From NCBI GenBank assembly GCA_016584305.1, contig JACEEZ010016190.1:392501-456500 (forward strand): a stretch of 64,000 bases of DNA. Reading direction: 5' to 3'. The position numbers were made by a program, and so were the translations under genes. The notes under the pieces are model-generated. The model worked only from the letters and a program-made list of their open reading frames with translations. It did no database searches and was not told the DNA's origin. The DNA is from Chionoecetes opilio (Eukaryota > Arthropoda > Malacostraca > Decapoda > Majidae). Positions 42,704 to 53,873 of this stretch are shown in pieces (the first letter of the stretch is position 1; every line of letters begins with the position of its first letter).

Positions 42704-43388
42704 TCAATCTCGCTTGATGCACCAACAATAGTCAGCCATCATATTTACATCCCATCTACCCTGATGCCGTTCCTGCATGACCTTCAAATCTTGGTGGAAT
42801 CGTTCACCTTGCTCATCACTGACGTCACCTAGGTTTTCCGGGAAGTTAGCAAGATGGCTATGCAGAAAATGCACCTTGATGCTTATGTTGCAACCGAGCA
42901 TTTTGTAGCTCTCCAATAGTTTCTGGACAATTTCGGTGTAATTCTTTGCTCGTGTATTTCCAAGAAAGTTCTTGACAAGGTCTTTGAATGATAACCAAGG
43001 ATTCTTTTCAAGTTCTGACATTGTCCCGATGAAATGTTCATCTTTGAGTTCTAAGCTGCCAAATTTGTGGACCATCAAACATGCCGGCCTTGATTTTTTC
43101 AATTGACAGGCCAGGAAATGCCAAAATAAGGTACTTGAAACAGTCGCCTTCAGTTGGCAATGCTTTAACAAATTGCTTCATGAGACCCAGTTTAATGTGC
43201 AGAGGCGGGAATAAAATTTTCTTTCTGTCAACAAGTGGCTCATGTAGAATGTTGGGATCACCAGGTTTAAAGTTAGATCTTGGAGGCCAATTCTTCTCCA
43301 CCCAAGCTACTCTCGAGCTCTGTTGTCCCACATGCACAGAAAGCAGGGATACTTGGTGTATCTGCATTGCTGACCAAGAAGGAAGCAT
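42704..43388 (-). pseudogene. Recurrent transposon-type protein of unknown function, frameshifted
   Basis: Two overlapping minus-strand frames (43388-43038 and 43171-42704) join to one protein near 43060-43050: the first runs to FDGPQIWQL and the second resumes with ELKDEHF. The second carries a highly patterned block VHFLHSHLANFPENLGDVSD, then EQGERFHQDLKVMQERHQ, GRWDVNMMADYCW and KRD stop. I recall near-identical blocks in many uncharacterised arthropod proteins that behave like transposable-element genes. No catalytic motif is evident to me. The stop lies about 25 bp from the hAT-2 end at 42679, so the two may be neighbours by chance. Confidence 0.65.
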
Positions 43389-43875
43389 ACCATTTTAAGA
43401 TCAACACAGATGATCCAATTGTGTTTGTGATATTGCAATAAGTCAATGGCTCTCTTTATGTCTCTATATTCTCACTCAGTGGCGCCGTGTGTGAGTCGCT
43501 GGCAGCGATGTTATTATAAGTGTTATCATTTGTGGTGGTGGGGTCAGCAGGTGTGGTGGTGTGTGGGAGGGCAGCACATGCCAGGCAGTTGTGGTGGTGG
43601 GGGCAGCAGATGTGGTAGTGTGTTGGGGGCAGCAGGTGTGGTAGGTGTGGGGGGGCAGGCAGCAGGTGTATGTTCCATGTTTCTATTTAAAATCCTTATT
43701 CCAAAGAACATTGTACACTTAATAAAATAGCTTACAATTTCAAAAGGTAGTCACATATTTACAAATTTCCTTTGCTAATCATTTTATGGAGTCTTTTCCT
43801 GGCTTTAGTGTCTTATAACTGTGATAACAAAGAATTTTTTTTTCAATTGCCTGCATCTTTTTATAAAAATCATCT

Positions 43876-43907
<32 letters not shown>

Positions 43908-44379
43908 TCCCCTCCGCACACACCTGTGGCGCCCTGACCTCACTACTGTGAGGTGAGGCTACGTACCTACCCTCCAGGCCATTCCCTTTTATCTACTCTT
44001 TCCACTACGAGAATATGATTATTACTATTGCTATTATTATCATCAATATCATTGTTATTTCTGTAATGTTTGTTATTATTATCATTCCCATTCCCATTAA
44101 GCAAGCTAAAGAAAATTAGTTTAGTTTGGGAAAGGTTGTTAATGGCCAACTATCAGAAGAAAATAACTGCAATGTAGTTGCAATGCGATGGCATTCTAAT
44201 GACATTGATCTTGATATTACAGTCCTTTGAATCGGCTGCTCCTGTAGAACGAAAGGAAGAAAAAAAAAAGGGAAAATAACCCTCACCATAGAACCGTGAA
44301 CATGCACAGAAAACGCAGCACCGGAGATATGCTCTCGGAGAGCGGAGATATGTGCCTGCTCGTTCTAGACTGGCGACCT
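43389..44379. other. Unassigned sequence with G-rich minisatellite and GA repeat
   Basis: 43510-43675 is a TGGTGGTG/GGGCAGCAGGTGTGG-rich imperfect minisatellite. 43879-43907 is (GA)n. I see no gene in the rest. Confidence 0.55.
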
Positions 44380-44565
44380 GTTTTGGAGGAAGGATGACCT
44401 CCTCACATCCACTGACGTCACACGCACCAGAGAAAATTTTAGTTTAGCTGAGGAGGGAACTTTTAAAAGTCTATAGATCTTGGATTTATGGTTCTCACTC
44501 GGGATCGAACTCGGGTCACCGAGAACGCCACTCGGAGACGCTAACCACTTTGCTACCGCCTCCAT
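44380..44565 (-). mobile_element. tRNA-derived SINE
   Basis: Minus strand: head GGAGGCGGTAGCAAAGTGG with A-box (44541-44555), anticodon-arm-like CTCCGAGTGG and B-box GAGTTCGATCCCG (about 44499-44511). A body unrelated to tRNA follows to about 44380. The 66-codon frame over it is incidental. Confidence 0.75.
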
Positions 44566-44769
44566 TGTGGTGCCTGAATCTTTGGATTTCCCATCAGGTT
44601 ATGTCTTTTCGGTTTGCCAGTCTTCCGTTGACACCAAGCTGGGGCAGGAGCCAACCCTAAGATCGCTTTTCAACGTCGTGGACTACCAGAGACAAAACAC
44701 TCGCTCTTAGGGCTATTGGAGCAGTACTGTGATGTCATAGCCCTTCCCAAAGAACACTTACCTCTCAGG

Positions 44770-45074
44770 TGTATGTGCCAGCCTTCTGATTCGCTCACAA
44801 AGAGCGGTAGTAGATGAGCTGGTCAGCGACATGTTATAGCAGGGGGTTATTTAACATTCCTATTCCTTTTGGAATTTGCCATTGTTTTTTGTTCCAAAGA
44901 AGGACAAAACATACAGGTCAGTAATTGATTACTGAAAGATAAATAGTGTCACTATAGATGACTATTTCCCTCTACCAATTTTAAGTGATTTATTAATGTC
45001 GCTAGGCTGTGGGACCAAAGTCTTCTCTAGTTTAGATTTAATGTCAGGATATTGGCAAGTTCCCATGGCACCTG
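44770..45074 (+). pseudogene. Ty3/gypsy reverse transcriptase, 5' part
   Basis: Reading includes FWNLPLFFVPKKDKTYRSVI, DY, a stop, then KINSVTIDDYFPLPILSDLL, MSLG and VFSSLDLMSGYWQVPMAP. These are the classic gypsy RT fingers and motif A (SSLDLxSGYWQ, catalytic Asp). Several stops disrupt it. The frame resumes at 52840 with ASQKVTAISTPSGHYDD, so 45075-52839 is an insertion. No LTR, protease or integrase is linked to it. Confidence 0.85.
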
Positions 45075-45671
45075 GGGCCGGATGTTCGAACATTTTTAAC
45101 GCATCTCTAAGATCATCTTTGCACTTAGATTGATCTTGGAACGTTCGTAACGCGTTTAGAGGTATTTTCAAACGCTCTTTGCGAACATCCATCCGCCATA
45201 TTTGTTAGTTTTTCCACCATATTTGTTCATAGTGCTAAGGTTGCTGAAGAGCACTCGCACACTGTTCGTAGGGTCGCATATGATGAAGGCTTTTCTAATA
45301 GTATACAAGCCATATAAAGTTATGTTATAAGTTGTTTATTTCATGTTAAGTTGTTTATGGTTGGTCAGGACGTTGTAGGGGGAATGTGAAGGGTGCAATG
45401 AATGGTATGCTGCCGAATGCCCATAGGTGAATGGAATGAGTGCAAATAAAAAAGAAATGTATCTTGTGCTAGAAGTATATAGAGAAGATGATATGGGAGA
45501 GGAAGATGCGGGAAGTGGAGCTAGGAGGAGAATAGGAGACAAGGATGAGATGGAGAGAATTGAGTCAAGTGAAGGATACGGACAGCGGTGGCATAAAGTG
45601 AGATTGGAAAGAATGAATGATAGTGGGTGGGTACGCAAGGTGTATGAAGAATGGATAGAGAAGCAAATTAA

Positions 45672-46336
45672 CCCTTTCACGTCACCATTGTCATTCACTT
45701 TTTGTTGTCCCGTGTATACCCATTGTCACCCGAAATGTCACGCGCGGGAAAAAAAGTTGTACTTCCACCATGTCTAGAAACTAAACTATCAAAGGTATCG
45801 AGTTCAATTATGTTTCGTTTTTAAGCTAAGATCATTTCCTATATCATACAATGTTAAAAAAAATACGCTAGCGTGAAAATAACGTTACAAAACCTCGAGT
45901 TAGAAGTGAAAAAAAAATAACCTTGCGGCAAAAAATAATATGCCAAAAATCAACTTATCATCATAGAAGATTTTCTACATTCCATGACATAGCTGAATAT
46001 ATTTTCCTTTCCCAAAGAAGTATAATATATTGTAATTCGCTCAAAAATAAAGCCATACAACGAAGTGAAAGATAACTAAGTTGTTTTTTTTAATAAATAA
46101 TATAATATAGTATAATATAATATTATACAATATTATATTATACAAAATATATTTTAATATAATATATTGTAATTTTCTCCAACGGTCAAGTGAATTTCAC
46201 GTCAACCGCGCGCTTTTTAAGATTTTAATAAAAAATTTAAAAAAATTATTTTTGGATGACTCTCAAAGACGTCATTTGTACATATGGCCTACACGTACCG
46301 GATGACGCTCAAAGACGTCATTTGTATGTGAAAGGG
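45672..46336. mobile_element. piggyBac-like MITE 1, TTAA duplication
   Basis: CCCTTTCACGTCACC at the left and GTATGTGAAAGGG at the right, each bordered by TTAA (45668-45671 and 46337-46340). GACGTCATTTGTA is repeated near the right end. Non-coding, 665 bp. CCCTTT ends with a TTAA target identify the piggyBac type. Confidence 0.88.
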
Positions 46337-46415
46337 TTAAGTAAAATGAGTGCTGGAACGCAGATAAAACTAGGTAACCTTGATGTGTGTTTAGGGGAGG
46401 AAAGGACTAGCAATA

Positions 46416-46648
46416 CAGGGAGTTTCGTACAAAAGTTGTTTCGTACCCAGGTTTTGTTAGTTTCGTACACTGATTTTGAGTTTTTTCGTACATACCTGGT
46501 GTGTCGTTTCGTAACTCTAGTCATCAAGTTAAACTCTGAGCTGAGTGTACGAAACGACTATCGTTTCATTATAGACTACGAAACAACTTTTAGGTGTACG
46601 AATCTACTGGTGTACGAAACAACTTGTGTACGAACTGACTGCATCCTC
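46416..46648. mobile_element. GTACGAAAC-rich element, short form
   Basis: Same two ends as 16113-17238 in the opposite orientation (CAGGGAGTTTCGTAC and GTACGAACTGACTGCATCC). The left half has at least four TTCGTAC motifs and the right half at least four GTACGAA motifs, so the whole is an iterated inverted structure. Confidence 0.8.
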
Positions 46649-47352
46649 CTCTCATCAATGCTACGGAGAGGCAAAGATAAGAGACATTCGAGCACCGGTG
46701 TACTAGTGCGTGGAATGCATGTACTGTAGGTGGAAAAGTGAAATATATAAAGGTATAGGTGCAGTTAGACCAATACAATACAACACAACCAATCGGTGGA
46801 TTTAACCCTTTCATGCACAAAAAGTTTAATAAGTTTTTCCGTCCACTGCGACATCAGTCTGGGGCTCTCTAAGGGGCCCCGCGTAATGGCCTGACTCTGC
46901 GGCGAATGTTTTGGTTATGTTATCAATTTCAACCACGATTACAGCCAAATTCCCAACATCCGACCTTCAAACATCCGACTTGTCTAAACAACCGACTTTT
47001 TTCTTCTATGTCCCAAGTCGGATAAATTATAATTAAACAATTCCAGACAACCAACCCTCGGTCAGACGTTTGAATTCGGCGGCGGGCGGGAGGCAGGTAG
47101 TTCGTGTTTTTCTCACTACCCGCTCGCAGCGCTGGTAGCGGCGTGGCGTTGGCGGGTGTTTGCAGAGTTTATTTACACTTGCTGTTGGCTGCTTCACCAC
47201 CACATTGTGTCTTGTTTTGGCCATTTATTTTACTTTCTACAGTGAATAATGTCGTCTACAAGTGCTAAACGTAAGCGTTTTGTGTTGAACATTGAACAGA
47301 AAGTGAATATTATAAGGAAAGTAGAACAAGGTGTTCCTAGACAAGATATATG

Positions 47353-49725
47353 ATAGGCATCGAATACCTAATTTCAGAAAGGCCAATTATGCGGGATTAA
47401 GAAGACACCTGGAGGTTATTAATAAGAGGTGTGGGATGGAGGAGAAGAAATTTTCCCAGGACAGGGCGATGACAACTGGAAAGGCCAATTATGAAGGATT
47501 AGGAAGGCACCTGGAGGTAATTGGCGTGGTCAGATATGGTAGTGAGGTCGAGGCTGAGGAGATAATTGGAGCGGTTAGACAGGGAAGTGAGGTCAGGGCT
47601 GAGTTGGTAATTAGAGAGGCTAGAAGGGGAAGTGAGGTCGGAGCCGAGGAGGATTATACCTCATTTGTAAGGAATATAATTGACGGACAGAAAAGAAATA
47701 TTCCTTATAGGGAAATAAGGTCCAGAAAGAGTGATCCAAAATGGATGACCACCAAGTTAAAACACAACATTGGAGTAAAAAGAAACATTTATTTAAGGTT
47801 CAAGGCAGGATTGGTAAACAAAGAACAGTATAACGCGATGGCGAGGACAGTGAAGAAATTAACTCGAGTTGCTAAGAACAATTATGAGATTAAAGTAGCA
47901 GAACAGGCGAAAAGGGACCCAAAGGGGTTCTATCAGGTTTATAAAACAAAGACAAGGGAATTAGTTGGGCCGTTAAGGTCAGGACAGGGTGAGGTCTTAA
48001 ATACGGATGACGATATGTGTAGGAGTCTAAATGATTATTTCTTAAGTGTTTTTACGGAGGAGGATACACAGACGATACCTGATAGTGAACAGATGTTCAA
48101 AGGAAGCGATGAGGAGAAACTCAAAGATATTGTGATAACTAGGGAAATGGTGGAGGAGGGTATAGAAAAAATGAAAACATTTAAATCGCCAGGACCAGAT
48201 GAAGTGTATCCCAGGGTATTAAAGGAATGCAAGGAGGTTGTTAGTGAGTCGTTAGTGCACATTTTTAGGAAATCGGTTGAGATAGGCGAAGTGCCATTAT
48301 TGTGGAGGAAAGGAAATGTTGTTCCCATATTTAAGAAGGGAGACAGAGGACTAAAGTCAAATTATCGACCCGTAAGTCTAACATCAGTGGTGGGTAAATT
48401 ATTGGAATCTATTATTGCAAAAAACATTAGAGAGCACTTAGATAAACATAGTTTGATCAATGATTCACAACATGGATTCACCAAGGGTAGGTCATGTCTC
48501 ACCAATTTATTGAGTTTTTATAGGAAAGTTTATGAGACGGCAGATAATGATAAGGATTATGATATAATATATCTGGACTTTAGTAAGGCATTTGACAAAG
48601 TACCACATGAGCGACTCTTAAATAAGGTTAGGGCTCATGGTATAGATGGGAAGGTTCTTCATTGGATCAGAGCTTGGCTAAGTAATAGGCAACAAAGGGT
48701 TACAATTAATGGTTCCAAATCTGAATGGGGACTGGTGACAAGTGGAGTTCCACAAGGGTCTGTTTTGGGCCCATTACTATTTTTGATTTACATCAACGAC
48801 TTGGATAGTGGGATTAGCAGTGATATCAGCAAGTTTGCTGATGATACTAAGTTATAGGTAGGATTATTGGACCACAGTCTGACGTAAACATATTGCAGGG
48901 AGACTTAGATAAACTTAACGAGTGGGCAGTCAGATGGCAGATGGAATTTAATATTGATAAATGTAGCGTTATGAATGTTGGTAGAAAAAACCCTGGTAAT
49001 AGATACACCATAAGCAATGTATCGCTGAAAAGATCAGAAGGTGAAAAAGATCTTGGAGTGAGGGTGAGCCCAGACCTCCGACCTAGGAAACAATGTATTG
49101 AGGCTAGAAATAGAGCTAATAGAGTATTAGGATTCATTACCAGAAGTGTTAAAAGTAGAAGTGTGGAAGTTATTCTAAAGCTTTATCTGGCTCTAGTCAG
49201 GCCTCACCTAGACTATGCAGTTCAGTTTTGGTCTCCATATTACAGGATGGATATAGTGTTGTTAGAAAAAGTGCAGAGGAGGATGACCAAAATGATACAA
49301 GGGATGCGTAACTTTAGTTATGAGAGGAGATTGAAGTTATTCAAATTACACTCACTCGAGAGACAAGAGTAAGGGGTGATCTGATAGAAGTTTTTAAGTG
49401 GATAAAGGGATTTAATAAAGGAGAGGTAGGAAAAGTTCTTACGGCTTTTAACCAGGGTAGAACAAGAAGTAATGGATTCAAGCTGGAAAAGCGTAGATTT
49501 AGAAAGGAAATAGGGAAAAACTGGTTCACAAATAGGGTGGTGAATGAATGGAATGGTCTCAGTAGACAGGTAGTTAGTGCTGAGTCATTGGGGAGCTTTA
49601 AAGGAGAGCTGGATAGGTTCATGGATGGGGATGAAAGGTGGATGTAGGTAGTGTTAGGTGACAGGAACTACCACGTGTAGGCCTCACGGCCTCTTGTAGC
49701 TTCCTTGTTTTCTTAAGTTCTTATG
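47353..49725 (+). mobile_element. Non-LTR retrotransposon 'LINE B' (CR1/jockey-like), 5' truncated
   Basis: Inserted in the Tigger frame with a TATATG duplication (47347-47352 and 49726-49731). The 3' end reads CTTGTTTTCTTAAGTTCTTATG, a TTCTTATG-type tail known from CR1-like LINEs. The endonuclease is missing. Confidence 0.88.
47372..49647 (+). pseudogene. LINE B reverse transcriptase, two frameshifts
   Basis: Readable linker and [47 protein letters not shown], motif [37 protein letters not shown], motif C FADDTKL (about 48834-48855). A 2-nt TA insertion at about 48855 creates a stop. The frame resumes at GRIIGPQSDVNILQGDLDKL. A second one-base shift near 49365 (after HSLER) is followed by RVRGDLIEVFKWIKGFNKG and the usual tail to WM stop. 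The linker shows two KANYxGLxRHLEVI copies and three 15-residue units built on RxGSEVxAE. Motifs A and C are canonical, so the element was active before these lesions. Confidence 0.85.
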
Positions 49726-50838
49726 TATATGTCGGGATTTTAACATCGGCAAGACGACTGTGGTGGACATTTTAAAGTCCAAAGGTAACTTGTTTAAGTT
49801 TTATGCTGGTACAGAAACTAACAAGTTTTTAACAAAACGGAAAGCTCTGAGCACGCCTAAGTTGGCTTTGCTGGACGAAGCAGTGTGGGAATGGTATAAA
49901 ATGAAGCGTAATGATGGTAAAGGGAAGCCAGTGCATGGCTATATGATAATTGAACAAAGCAAGGAGATGTACAAGAAAATGAAGATAAAGGAACAGTGTA
50001 CTTTCTCAGATGGATGGCTTCGCAATTTCAAGGTTCGTCACGGCATCAGGAAGCTTACTATAGCAGGTGAAAAACTCTCAGCTGACTCGGTTGGTGCTGA
50101 GGAGTTCATCGATAATTCGATATTAAATTATGTACATCCGACTATTCCAATTATCCGACCTATCTTCAGTCCCCCCAAGGTCGGATAATAATTAATACTT
50201 AGCTGTATTCTTTTTTCCTGGCATTATTATATATCGTTGGTTTCGCAAGAGATTATTCTGCCTTATGAAAGCCAAAAATAACAAGAAATGCAAGTAAATA
50301 GCGGAGTTTAACGACTTAGAAAAAACATTGAGTAAAGTGAAATAAGAAATACTTACGTTCACCACTTCGTAGCTCGATACTTCCTGAGTCAACTTTTTAT
50401 AGTTTATATGCCAATAAAAGCAGATTTTTATGAGGATTCCAACACTACCATTATAATTTTCATATGGCCAGTAGTTCTTGAGAAAATGGAGGAAAACTGA
50501 AACACATGTTGGAAGACGGATTAGGCTACATGTATGGCTTACCCGGCTCGGGACACATTTTAAAGGGACGGGCAGTCCGCGCTGACAGGCTGCCTGCTGA
50601 GAGTGAGCTGGAACACAGGCCCTTATCACTTCAAATCCACCCTCACGAGGGAGTTGACAATTAGTTTATTTTATAGGCCTAGCTTGGATCTTTTACGCAG
50701 TAAATTTTGACGCGATTCTGATAAATACTTTATTTTTGGCGAATTTTTTTATGTTTTTTGACGCAATTCACGTCAAAAAGCTCAGATGTAGACGGGCCCG
50801 TTTTGACGCGATCGCGTCACCGTGCGTGAAAGGGTTAA

Positions 50839-52194
50839 GTATCCTGAACGTTTCGTTCTTATTATAAGGAGTATTTCTAACCCACACAAAAGCTGTCGGA
50901 AATGAAAAAATAACACATGGGGATCTGGGGGGGCGAACCCCCCCCACCCAGTGAGGTTAGGTTACGTAATCAATGCCCAGGTTAGATTAGTTAACTAGCA
51001 GGGGTCTTGGTGGCGTAGCCCCCCTAGTTATGTCAGAAGAGTATTGGTCAAAAGGGAGTATTGGTTGAAACTGCATATTTACCTAAAAGAGTATGTAGAG
51101 GATAAAGGAATGTGTGATTGGTGGGCAAGGATGTCTGAGAAGAGTAGGTACACTCTACTCCAACTCTAAGAGATGGTATGTGAGTAAAGCGAAAGTAATG
51201 AATGAATGGTTCAATGATGGAAGCTGGGGTAGTGAGATGTTATACTAGGCAAGTTTACGACCACTGAAATTGTGGGGTTAAAGCACATAAAAATCACTAG
51301 AATGCAGGCTTTCATTTCAACCTAACCCATCTACAGTAATATGTCAAGTCGGTATTATTTCGATGCTGAGCTGGGGAGGAATCACCCCCGCTCAATCACT
51401 AACCTAACCTAGACATATAGTCAACTGGCCAACCTAACCTAACCTAACTGTTCAGGCTATTGCTGGTATTTAATCCCTGAATTCAGAAATACGGATAAAA
51501 TAGGAACACTCACCGACGAAAAAAATAGGAACGTCGGCGAGAATTCCTATCGGCGACAGTTCCAGGTATTGTCTAGTTACTTGGATAATGTATCCCATTA
51601 ATAATACCCACCCTAAAATGGGTGGGTATTAGTTTGGTGGTGGGCTTTCAAAAGTCCTAGGATTCTTACCTACATCATCGTGTAGATTTCTTCATTCTGA
51701 GTATTTTGAACCCCATTTCCCATGGTACAATTGAATAATAATGGCGTTACATGTACGTACTACCGAAAATCTACCGTTATTTCAGCCATAAACGGTTAAG
51801 TTAGGTTAAATCAGATTAGGTTAGTTTAGGTTATAGATGGGGTTTGGTTTAGTCGTCTAAGTTAGGTTAAATCAGACTAGGTTAGGTTAGGTTAGAGGTG
51901 GGGTTTGGTTTAGTAACATGATATCAAGAAAAAAATTAAATTATCAATAATATGGCAGTGCGAAGCGGTGCAAGGTTTGCGGGGCATACATCCCCCATAC
52001 CTGTAAAAAATATATATGTCCGACAAAAACGAGTGCCATATTCATTCAATACACATTAAAACGATTCAGGAAAACTAAGTTTCGGTCTCGAAATCGTTGA
52101 AAGCCCACTAACGAAATTTTACTAATTGGGTGTAAGTGGCAGCTATTAATCATTCAATTCATATATAATTATTCGCGCTGGCTAAAACGGTAAA
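50839..52194. other. Mixed repeat sequence inside the outer element
   Basis: 50875-51065 is the inverted partner of 35180-35390. 51115-51260 has a scrap reading VSKAKVMNEWFNDGSWGSEM, like the C-terminal part of some LINE proteins (low confidence). 51789-51917 holds two direct copies of a block built on AAGTTAGGTTAAATCAGA and GGGGTTTGGTTTAGT. CCTAA tracts occur near 51400-51450. Confidence 0.5.
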
Positions 52195-52500
52195 ATTTTA
52201 ATCCTTTCCCGCCCTTATTAGTGTTTTTTTCTCTCCAGACCTTCACAAATCCCTTCAGATACCTCTAAAACGTAATTATAAAGTGGGAGTTACCCCCTTT
52301 AACATCCCCTTACCCCACCTAAGGTCCTAAATGACCCCCCAAAATAATACTATCCTAACCTCGTTATAACCTTATCTAACCCTACCAATAACCTCCTAGC
52401 GAGACCTAAGGGCAGGAAAGAAATATAATTTTACCAGTTCAGGTTATATTGAGGTTATAAGTTTGTAATTTGCTGTGTGGGGACGCACCAGGAGGTTATT
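52195..52500. repeat. Half-copy of the 35.5-kb foldback
   Basis: CCTTTCCCGCCCTTATTAGT, CTCCAGACCTTCACAAATC, TAATTATAAAGTGGG and CCAATAACCTCCTAG in the same order as 35530-35800, without the opposite arm. Confidence 0.8.
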
Positions 52501-52839
52501 ATATAGTGAGCATACGTCTTCAGTCTTCAGATATTTCCCTTGGGAGGCATGATATTTGTTTACATTCTAACTGCATTATGATTGGCTAACAATCTCAAAG
52601 GTTGATGAAATCTTTCCTCTGATTGGCCAAGCGACAGTCAGCTGAGTTTCATTCCTCATGGTCGGAACGGAACGGACCGAGCTAAGGAATGGATCACATC
52701 ATCGTGAGCTAAGAACATTCGGACGATCCTTTGAAAATACATTTTTGTGGTGTTCGTAGCCCAAGATCTAAGATGGCCGCTATGAACACTCTAAGATGAT
52801 CTTAGAGGCGGAAAGTTACGAACGTTCGAACATCCAGCC

Positions 52840-53110
52840 CCTGCATCGCAGAAAGTTACGGCTATTAGTACGCCATCAGGCCACTATGATGACTTAGAAT
52901 GTCGTTTTGGTTTAAAATCGGCCCTGCTAACATTTCAGCGGATGATAAATGTTTTTTTTTGGCGATATGCTGGGCAAAACTGATCATGCGTCCCTTGATG
53001 ATGTAATTATTACATAATAATGCCAGCAAAAATCTTGATGATCACTTGATTAATTCAAAATTTGTCTATTATATTTTTGCAGATAATGATGTAGCCTATG
53101 CGCTAGATCT
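52840..53110 (+). pseudogene. Ty3/gypsy reverse transcriptase, 3' part
   Basis: Continues the frame lost at 45074: ASQKVTAISTPSGHYDDLEC, RFGLKSALLTFQRMIN. This is the TAFSTPxGHxExxxMPFGLxxAPxTFQRxMN block of gypsy RT, with substitutions at normally constant sites. Decay is obvious beyond about 52960 (FYWRYAGQN-type region, then stops). Confidence 0.8.
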
Positions 53111-53420
53111 TGAATCCAGATAGGGTTCTTGCATGTAAAAGCTGTAGCGCATGAAGCATGATTACGACATTTATTCGTATTTTGCTCGAAAAAAGTGAGG
53201 TCTAATTAATATTTTTGGTATGATTGCCAGTTATTCTTTGGAACTGCTAATAATAAAAATATAAAAATATATAATATAATGAAAATAGTAATAATAACTC
53301 AAAACGATTTAACAAACGAGTTATGCTTTCTGGTTACCATTGCAGCGATTAACCAAAGAATCTTTAACATCATTTATCAAACATTTTGTTACTTGAATAT
53401 TATATTTTGTGTCGTCTACG
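53111..53420. other. Unassigned AT-rich sequence before the LTR element
   Basis: No gene supported. It ends in TACG, the target duplication of the LTR element. Confidence 0.4.
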
Positions 53421-53873
53421 TGAACCGTGAAGGGGGTTCTTTTGAATATATAGATGAGAGTGTGGTGTGGTAGGAAGCAGGAACATGAGTGGAGGTAGTG
53501 GCGGGCGCGTGGTAGCTGTGTGGCGCGAGACGGTCAAGGCTCGGAGAGCGTGGGTTCTTTGGTCTGTGTTGTCTAAGCGTGTCCTTATAGTAGAGTGTGG
53601 GTATGGATCAATAATTACCAGCTTGTAGACATAAGATGAATGTATTGCTCAGCAAAAGTGGAGTAGGCTACAGAGATGTAGCCATGGGCTGGCTGGGGAC
53701 GGCCGCACGTGGGCCGCCCAGAGGCAAGGAGCGTGAACGTGACCTCCGAGCAGAGTGAGGGCAAGTAACTAAGAGAGGGCGAGGTCACGCGTCAAGCATA
53801 TTTATATGCGAGGTCAAAAAGAGTTTTCCATATAGATGCCATATATAACCTACCTACGACACCGTACAGTACA
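53421..53873. repeat. LTR, left (453 bp)
   Basis: Shares TGTGGTGTGGTAGGAAGCAG, GACGGTCAAGGCTCGGAG, CATGGGCTGGCTGGGGACGG and CCTACGACACCG with the right LTR. Small base differences suggest a moderately old insertion. Confidence 0.9.

Larger units (their letters stand above)
47249..50188 (+). pseudogene. Tigger/jerky-type DNA-binding protein, split by a LINE
   Basis: The 5' piece (47249-47352) encodes a CENP-B-N type homeodomain-like start, [20 protein letters not shown]. The 3' piece (49732-50188) continues in frame with CRDFNIGKTTVVDILKSKG, followed by the CENPB HTH region (LDEAVWEWYKMKR, CTFSDGWLRNFKVRHGI). It ends after GEKLSADS...EEFIDN with a short unrelated tail. Removing the LINE and one TATATG copy gives an exact 186-codon frame. 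A normal Tigger transposase has about 300 more residues with a DDE domain, so before the LINE arrived this element encoded a DNA-binding-only product. Confidence 0.8.
46942..50205 (+). mobile_element. Tigger/pogo-like element with TA duplication, interrupted by a LINE
   Basis: Left end CAGCCAAATTCCCAACATCC and right end (reverse complement CAGCTAAGTATTAATTATTA...) both lead into ATCCGACC. TA lies outside each (46940-46941 and 50206-50207). Without the LINE it is about 885 bp and encodes only the DNA-binding part of a Tigger transposase. Confidence 0.82.
46806..50834. mobile_element. piggyBac-like MITE 2, TTAA duplication, carrying Tigger and LINE
   Basis: CCCTTTCATGCAC at 46806 and GTGCGTGAAAGGG ending at 50834, bordered by TTAA at 46802-46805 and 50835-50838. 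Without the inner elements it is about 765 bp and non-coding. GACGCGAT and TGACGC motifs cluster near the right end. Confidence 0.85.
45075..52839. mobile_element. Outer nested element in the gypsy RT, ends GGGCCGGATGTTCG
   Basis: Ends GGGCCGGATGTTCGAACA and TGTTCG-containing complement (CGAACATCCAGCC) are inverted. Subterminal AAGATCATCT/AGATGATCTT motifs recur near both ends. CCTG flanks both sides (45071-45074 and 52840-52843), a probable short target duplication. Most of its length is later insertions: 45672-46336, 46416-46648 and 46806-50834. Superfamily unknown. 45427-45668 contains an unassigned open stretch (RLERMNDSGWVRKVYEEWIE) that may be a LINE remnant. Confidence 0.75.
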
